A stretch of 64,000 bases of DNA from Halomonas rhizosphaerae (lineage in GTDB: Bacteria > Pseudomonadota > Gammaproteobacteria > Pseudomonadales > Halomonadaceae), in assembly GCF_030010555.1 (NCBI RefSeq), contig NZ_JASCQP010000023.1, positions 124,001-188,000 of the forward strand. The letters are read 5' to 3'. Shown here piece after piece: positions 59,784 through 64,000 of the stretch (its first letter is position 1; every line of letters starts with the position of its first letter). The notes under the pieces were generated by a model. The model did no database searches. It saw only the letters and a program-made list of their open reading frames with translations, and was not told the DNA's origin. Both the position numbers and the translations under genes were made by a program.

Positions 59784-60996
59784 AGCCGTCCTTGCCGTCG
59801 GCCCGGGCCGACAGCAGCGGCCCTGTATAGTGGAACAGGAAGATGACGTAGGCCAGGCACCAGAAGATGATGCCCAGGTTGTAGGTCCAGTGGGTGATCT
59901 GCGGGAAGAGCGCCAGCACCGGCGAGCGGAGCAGGGCCGCGGCCACCATCAGCCCCAGGGCCACCCCGATGCCTGGCAGGGTACGGATGGGACGCGCGGT
60001 ATGGCCCAGCGAGACCCGCGACATCATCGCCAGCATCATGGTGCCCATGCCGCCGATGGTCAGGGCGTGCAGTGCGGCGTCGGCGCGGCTGCCGGCCAGC
60101 AGCGCCAGGGCCCACATGGCCAGGCCCACCGGGATGAAGGCGTAGCTCAGGTGCAGTCCCCACAGCAGCGGCTCGCGCCAGCTATGGAGGCCGCCCCAGC
60201 GCGACAGCCGCACGGCGTTGGCCACGGCGGCCACGCCCATCAAGGCCGCCAGCAGGAGGTGAGGGACCGCCACGCCGAGCATCACCAGCAACTGGCCCAG
60301 CACCACCGCCATGACGCTGCCGAGGCTGGCGTACTCGAGTATCGGGATCGGCGACCTGCGGATCAGCCCCAGGCGGTTGGCCGTGAACATGGCGATTACC
60401 CGGCCGCCCACCACCACCATCAGCAGGGAGAACAGCAGTACCGCCAGGTAGGCGGCCTGGCGGATCAGCTCGGCGTCGCCGGTCAACACGCCCAGGTGCA
60501 TGGCCAGGTTGGCGAGGGTCAGCAGCCCCAGGGCCGGCAGGAAGACCAGGTTGCGCCAGCGCTTCGCGGCGATCACCAGCCGGGCCATGACCCCCGCCAC
60601 CACCGGCAGGAACACCAGGTCGACCAGCACCGGCAGCCAGGGCGGCAGGCCCAGGGGAAAGGCCATCAGCAGCCGCCCGGCCAGCCAGACCCCGACCAGG
60701 GCCAGCAGCGGGCCACCCTTGAGGCTGGGCAGCCCGGTCCAGTTCTGCACCGCGGTGAGCAGGAAGCCCGCCACCACGGCGGCGGCGAAGCCGAACAGCA
60801 TCTCGTGCTGGTGCCAGAACATCAGCCCACCGAAGGGTCGCAGCAGGATGGCGCCATGCCAGAAGGCGAACCACACGCCCAGGGAGAGCACGCTGAACAG
60901 CGCCGCCAGCAGGAAGAAGGGCCGGAAGGCCAGGCGCGCCACCGGCAGGCGGGACAGCGTGGAGGAGCGAACGGAAGAGGAGGAGGTCGATTGCAT
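59782..60996 (-). CDS. nnrS: NnrS family heme-copper membrane protein
   Basis: The 404-residue protein has about 12 hydrophobic segments and the NnrS pattern (FRPFFLLAALFSVLSLGVW near 24-42, WHQHEMLFGFAAAVVAGFLLTA near 61-82). NnrS proteins occur with NO metabolism and protect cells from NO-linked iron stress. The stop codon is at the MITE edge. A DNR-like box lies 64-77 bases upstream. Confidence 0.92.
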   Translation of the reverse strand: MQSTSSSSVRSSTLSRLPVARLAFRPFFLLAALFSVLSLGVWFAFWHGAILLRPFGGLMFWHQHEMLFGFAAAVVAGFLLTAVQNWTGLPSLKGGPLLALVGVWLAGRLLMAFPLGLPPWLPVLVDLVFLPVVAGVMARLVIAAKRWRNLVFLPALGLLTLANLAMHLGVLTGDAELIRQAAYLAVLLFSLLMVVVGGRVIAMFTANRLGLIRRSPIPILEYASLGSVMAVVLGQLLVMLGVAVPHLLLAALMGVAAVANAVRLSRWGGLHSWREPLLWGLHLSYAFIPVGLAMWALALLAGSRADAALHALTIGGMGTMMLAMMSRVSLGHTARPIRTLPGIGVALGLMVAAALLRSPVLALFPQITHWTYNLGIIFWCLAYVIFLFHYTGPLLSARADGKDG

Positions 60997-61059
60997 GGCG
61001 TCATACCCGACTAAAACGCTTGGTTATGGCCATTGTGCCCGACTCCCCTCACCCCTTCC

Positions 61060-61073
61060 ATGACAGGCATCAA
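61060..61073 (-). promoter_or_regulatory. DNR/FNR-like box upstream of nnrS
   Basis: On the minus strand TTGAT-GCCT-GTCAT matches the TTGAT-N4-GTCAA form with one mismatch. The centre lies 70 bases before the nnrS start. Confidence 0.45.
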
Positions 61074-61094
61074 GAATACTTCTTATCGAGCCTT

Positions 61095-62678
61095 TCAGTG
61101 GCTGGTGCCCTCCTCGTAGCGCGTCTTGTTCCAGACGTTGTACTTGCCGGAGGGCTTGCTCATGGGAATGCGCTTCTCCTCCTCCAGGGTATCGCCGTCA
61201 TAGACGATCACCGCGCCGTCCTCCTCCCAGAGGCTGAGCAGCAGCTTCTCGCCGTAGCGGTCGAACTCCACGTGGGCGGCGGTCTTGCCGGGTTCGGGAA
61301 TCAGCGTCTCGACGATCTCGAGGCTGGCCTTGTCGATCACGTGGACCCGGTCGCGATGGGGGCCGAAGAAGACGTCCACCCAGACGTAGGGAGAGTTGGC
61401 ATGGCTGCGCATGAAGAAGCCGGGGCCATCGGTCTCGAGGGTCTTGATCACCGTCCAGTCCGTCATGTCGATGATCGAGACCGCCGCCCGTGTGAGGTGG
61501 GGTGTGGCCATCACGCGGCGCCCCTCATGCTGCCAGGTGATGCCGGAGCCCAGGTGGGGCATCCCTTCCAGGGGCAGGTCGGCCACCTTCTCGCCACTGT
61601 CGAGGTTCACCACCATGCCGCCCTGGCCGTCACTCTCCCCACCTCGGGAGGCGCCGATGACGTGCTCGTAGTCGAGGTCGAAGAAGAAGTCGTCCAGGTA
61701 GTCGGGCACCGGGATGCGACGCACCTGGAAGTTGGGCGTGTCGTGACCGCGTTGCTGCTCGAGCGGGGTGGCCATATGGCCGGTGGACACCACCGGCTCG
61801 GTGGGCAGCGGCCAGGGAATCTCCCACACCTCCTCGAGGTCCTTGAGGGCGGCGATGAAGCTGCCCCGCGGCGGCGCCGCATAGACGGCGCTGACCCGGG
61901 AGCTTTCCCCGTCCTCGCCCACCACCGGATAGACCTTCATCAGGTCGAGGTTGTGGGCATCGAACAGCACCAGGCTGTGGGGCAGGTAGTTGGCGGCCAT
62001 CACGTAGCGGCCGTCGGCGGAGACGGCGATGTTGCGCATGTTGATGCCGGCGCGCACCTCGGCCACCACCTCCATGTTGTAGATGTCGTACTTGGTGATC
62101 CAGCCGTCCCGGGAACCGAAGAAGACATGGCGCCCGTCGGGGGTGTACTTGGGCCCGCCGTGCAGGGCGTAGCGGGTCTCGAAGCGGTGGATCGGCTCGA
62201 AGGTGTCGCCGTCGAGCAGGCTGGCGTGGTGGTCGCCGGTCTCCACCACGATGAAGAGGTTGAGCGGGTCGGCATCGAAGCGTGGCACATCCGGCAGGGT
62301 TCCATCCGGATGAGGGACAGCGTGGCTGGCGAGGATCTCGTCACGCCCCCAGGTGGGCTCGACCTCGGGCGCACGGTAGATCCACTCGGCCAGGGAGCGG
62401 ACCTGGCCGTCGTCGAGCTGCCCGCCGAAGCCCGGCATCTGGCTGGCCGGTCGCCCGTCACGGATCACCGCCTCGGCGGCCTGCGGCTTGAGCCGCGAGA
62501 GGTTGCCCGGCAGCAGCGCCGGGCCGATGCCGCCCAGGCGCTCCTCGCCATGGCAGGCGGCGCACTGGGCCTGGTAGAGCGCGCGGATGTCGTCGGCACC
62601 GGCCGGCACCATGGCCGTGACCAGCAGCGCGGCGGCCAGGGGCGGCAGGCACTTCCGGAGGGAGACGATGCGTTTCAC
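61095..62678 (-). CDS. nirN: Heme d1-type cytochrome (NirN, dihydro-heme d1 dehydrogenase)
   Basis: The 527-residue periplasmic protein has a signal peptide (cleavage near 28), a c-type heme motif C39-A-A-C42-H43 followed by ERLGGIGPALLP, then an eight-bladed cytochrome d1-like propeller. NirN is required for the final oxidation of the heme d1 precursor before NirS maturation. It differs from NirS in the N-terminal cytochrome and from NirF, which lacks it. It overlaps nirE by ATGA, and the order nirJ-nirE-nirN matches the end of the Pseudomonas nir operon. Confidence 0.85.
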   Translation of the reverse strand: MKRIVSLRKCLPPLAAALLVTAMVPAGADDIRALYQAQCAACHGEERLGGIGPALLPGNLSRLKPQAAEAVIRDGRPASQMPGFGGQLDDGQVRSLAEWIYRAPEVEPTWGRDEILASHAVPHPDGTLPDVPRFDADPLNLFIVVETGDHHASLLDGDTFEPIHRFETRYALHGGPKYTPDGRHVFFGSRDGWITKYDIYNMEVVAEVRAGINMRNIAVSADGRYVMAANYLPHSLVLFDAHNLDLMKVYPVVGEDGESSRVSAVYAAPPRGSFIAALKDLEEVWEIPWPLPTEPVVSTGHMATPLEQQRGHDTPNFQVRRIPVPDYLDDFFFDLDYEHVIGASRGGESDGQGGMVVNLDSGEKVADLPLEGMPHLGSGITWQHEGRRVMATPHLTRAAVSIIDMTDWTVIKTLETDGPGFFMRSHANSPYVWVDVFFGPHRDRVHVIDKASLEIVETLIPEPGKTAAHVEFDRYGEKLLLSLWEEDGAVIVYDGDTLEEEKRIPMSKPSGKYNVWNKTRYEEGTSH

Positions 62679-63523
62679 AGGGCAATCCGCTCCCGCACCA
62701 GCTCAAGGGTCTCGCCCTCGGCGAAGGTCGCCTCCCTGGGGGCGGGTTGGGCCAGGGTGTCGGCCAGGCGCACCACCTCGCCCACCACGATCAGGGTGGG
62801 CGGCTTCAGCTCTTCCCGCGCGATGGTCTCGACCAGTTCGCCCAGGCAGGTGATCACCTGGCGCTGTTCGGGGGTGGTGCCCCGCTCCACCAGGGCCACC
62901 GGATGGTCCGCAGGCAGGCCGTGGTCCTGCAGTTTCCGGCTGATCAGCTCGGCGTTGGCCAACCCCATGTAGAAGACCGCCGTGTGATGGGGCACCGCCA
63001 GGGAGGACCAGTCCAGGGCCAGGTCGCCGTCACCCTTGCAGTGCCCGGTGACGAAGGTGACGCTCTGGGCATGCTCGCGATGGGTCAGCGGGAAGCCGCC
63101 GTAGGCGGCACACCCCTGGGCGGAGGTGATCCCCGGCACCACCCGGAAATGGATGCCGTGCTCGATCAGCACCTCGGCCTCCTCGCCCCCCCGGCCGAAG
63201 ATGTAGGGATCGCCGCCCTTGAGCCGCACGACCCGCTTGCCCTCCCCGGCCAGGCGCACCAGCAGCGCATTGGTCTCCTCCTGGGTCAGGGCATGGCAGC
63301 GCGAGGCCTTGCCCACGTAGAAGCGCCGGGCCCGGGGGCTCGCCAGGGCCAGCACCTCACGGGAGACCAGGCGGTCGAAGACCAGGCAGTCGGCCTGTTC
63401 GAGCAGCGACAGGGCGCGCAGGGTCAGCAGCCCGGGGTCGCCGGGTCCGGCACCGACGATGGCCACCTCACCGGGCGCCAGCGGCGACTCGGCGAGATCA
63501 TAGGAAACGCGACGTGACGGCAT
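62675..63523 (-). CDS. nirE: Uroporphyrinogen-III C-methyltransferase (heme d1 pathway)
   Basis: The 282-residue SAM-dependent methyltransferase methylates uroporphyrinogen III at C2 and C7 to precorrin-2. Family segments are VGAGPGDPGLLTLRA near 23-37, RLKGGDPYIFGRGGEE near 100-115 and VPGITSAQGCAAYGGFPLTHR near 126-146. The start at 63523 follows GAGGA. In this gene order it feeds heme d1 synthesis rather than cobalamin, hence nirE. Confidence 0.9.
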   Translation of the reverse strand: MPSRRVSYDLAESPLAPGEVAIVGAGPGDPGLLTLRALSLLEQADCLVFDRLVSREVLALASPRARRFYVGKASRCHALTQEETNALLVRLAGEGKRVVRLKGGDPYIFGRGGEEAEVLIEHGIHFRVVPGITSAQGCAAYGGFPLTHREHAQSVTFVTGHCKGDGDLALDWSSLAVPHHTAVFYMGLANAELISRKLQDHGLPADHPVALVERGTTPEQRQVITCLGELVETIAREELKPPTLIVVGEVVRLADTLAQPAPREATFAEGETLELVRERIAL

Positions 63524-63542
63524 GGCGGAATTCCTCGCAAGC

Positions 63543-64000
63543 CTACTGGATTTCGACGGCCTGGATGGCCTCATAGGGTGGGGAGACATAGGGGGCAGAG
63601 ATACGGCGCTCGCCCGCGTCGGCGACCCCGATCTCGCGGTTGGTCAGGTAGCAGCCGGGATCCTCTTCCCAGGGGTCACCGGAGACCTTCCAGGCTCGCA
63701 CCCGGGTGTTGCCGTTGCAGATCGGCAGGAAGTGGCACTCGCCGCAGCGCCCCTTGAGCGGCCGCGGCCGCTGGCGGAAGCCGACCATCAGCGGGTCCTG
63801 CGTATCGCGCCAGATCTCGGAGAAGGGCCGCTCCCGAACGCTGCCCAGGTCGTGGTCCCACCAGAAGGTGTCCGGGTGGACGTGGCCCAGGTTGTCGATG
63901 TTGGCGATATGCTCGCCGGAGGCGTTGCCCCCCCAGTTGAGCAGGCGCTGCTCCAGGGCCTCGGCCTGCTCGGGGAAGTGCTCCCGGGCCCACATCAGCA
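63543..64000 (-). CDS. nirJ: Heme d1 biosynthesis radical SAM protein NirJ, C-terminal part
   Basis: The reading frame is open to the right edge, so only about the last 152 residues are visible. They hold the C-terminal iron-sulfur motif (GRCGECHFLPICNGNTRVRAW, then DPGCYLTN) typical of NirJ. The radical SAM CxxxCxxC motif would be upstream. NirJ removes propionate side chains during heme d1 formation. It ends 20 bases before nirE. Confidence 0.88.
   Translation of the reverse strand, partial: LMWAREHFPEQAEALEQRLLNWGGNASGEHIANIDNLGHVHPDTFWWDHDLGSVRERPFSEIWRDTQDPLMVGFRQRPRPLKGRCGECHFLPICNGNTRVRAWKVSGDPWEEDPGCYLTNREIGVADAGERRISAPYVSPPYEAIQAVEIQ

Noticed and set aside
1..64000. CRISPR arrays, tRNA or rRNA genes, and complete insertion sequences
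   Set aside because: None was recognised on reading; the only repeated element found is the 164-bp MITE-like pair.

Overview
The window is a high-GC, gene-dense bacterial chromosome segment. Gene families and order suggest a halophilic gammaproteobacterium of the Halomonas type: a glycine betaine/proline binding protein, a Pseudomonas-like nar locus, and nir/nor gene order as in Pseudomonas denitrifiers. The taxon is an inference; no rRNA or other marker is present.

Left half (1-27000), mostly housekeeping and accessory genes: the end of a TVP38/DedA-like membrane protein; an FtsX-type permease with an AttH-like lipoprotein; LysR regulator, DoxX and a LigB/DODA-type dioxygenase; a ProX-like binding protein; glyoxalase I; an NlpC/P60 lipoprotein. 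At 9445-15881 lies a tight, partly overlapping operon: thermostable-hemolysin-family protein, acyl-adenylating enzyme, heme-oxygenase-like (putative diiron) protein, short-chain dehydrogenase, periplasmic TPR protein, then a PmrA/QseB-like two-component system. A CTTAAG-N5-(C/G)TTAAG box sits before this operon and again before a small membrane-protein gene at 18241, which suggests a local regulon. Next come a ribbon-helix-helix regulator divergent from a SulP transporter with inverted repeats between them, a TPP riboswitch with thiM-thiE, an EamA transporter, a PBP5-type carboxypeptidase, a FUSC protein, a TauE protein and a VanX-like dipeptidase.

Right half (26688-64000), a denitrification island. 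On the minus strand narG-narH-narJ-narI-parvulin-moaB-moeA-dnr-DGC protein make respiratory nitrate reductase, its molybdenum cofactor and a CRP/FNR regulator. Divergently on the plus strand are narX-narL, then three NarK-family transporters with a universal stress protein gene, then norE/norF-like genes. A cyanophycin operon (cphB-cphA-iadA) follows. The minus strand then carries norC-norB-norQ-norD, a carboxymuconolactone-decarboxylase-like gene, a SirB-like gene, nnrS, and the end of a heme d1 operon (nirJ-nirE-nirN) that runs off the right edge. The nitrite reductase gene itself is not in the window.

Regulatory sites fit this layout: TACCTCC heptamers (one pair in 7-2-7 arrangement) near narG, narK, narX and norD; TTGAT-N4-GTCA(A/T) boxes before norC and nnrS; ATGTAT-N5-ATACAT-type palindromes before norC and norE. 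Two copies of a 164-bp hairpin-forming element with terminal inverted repeats (MITE-like) sit exactly at gene ends, one supplying the last codons of a NarK-like gene. Together the genes support nitrate uptake and reduction, NO reduction, heme d1 synthesis and possibly nitrogen storage as cyanophycin.
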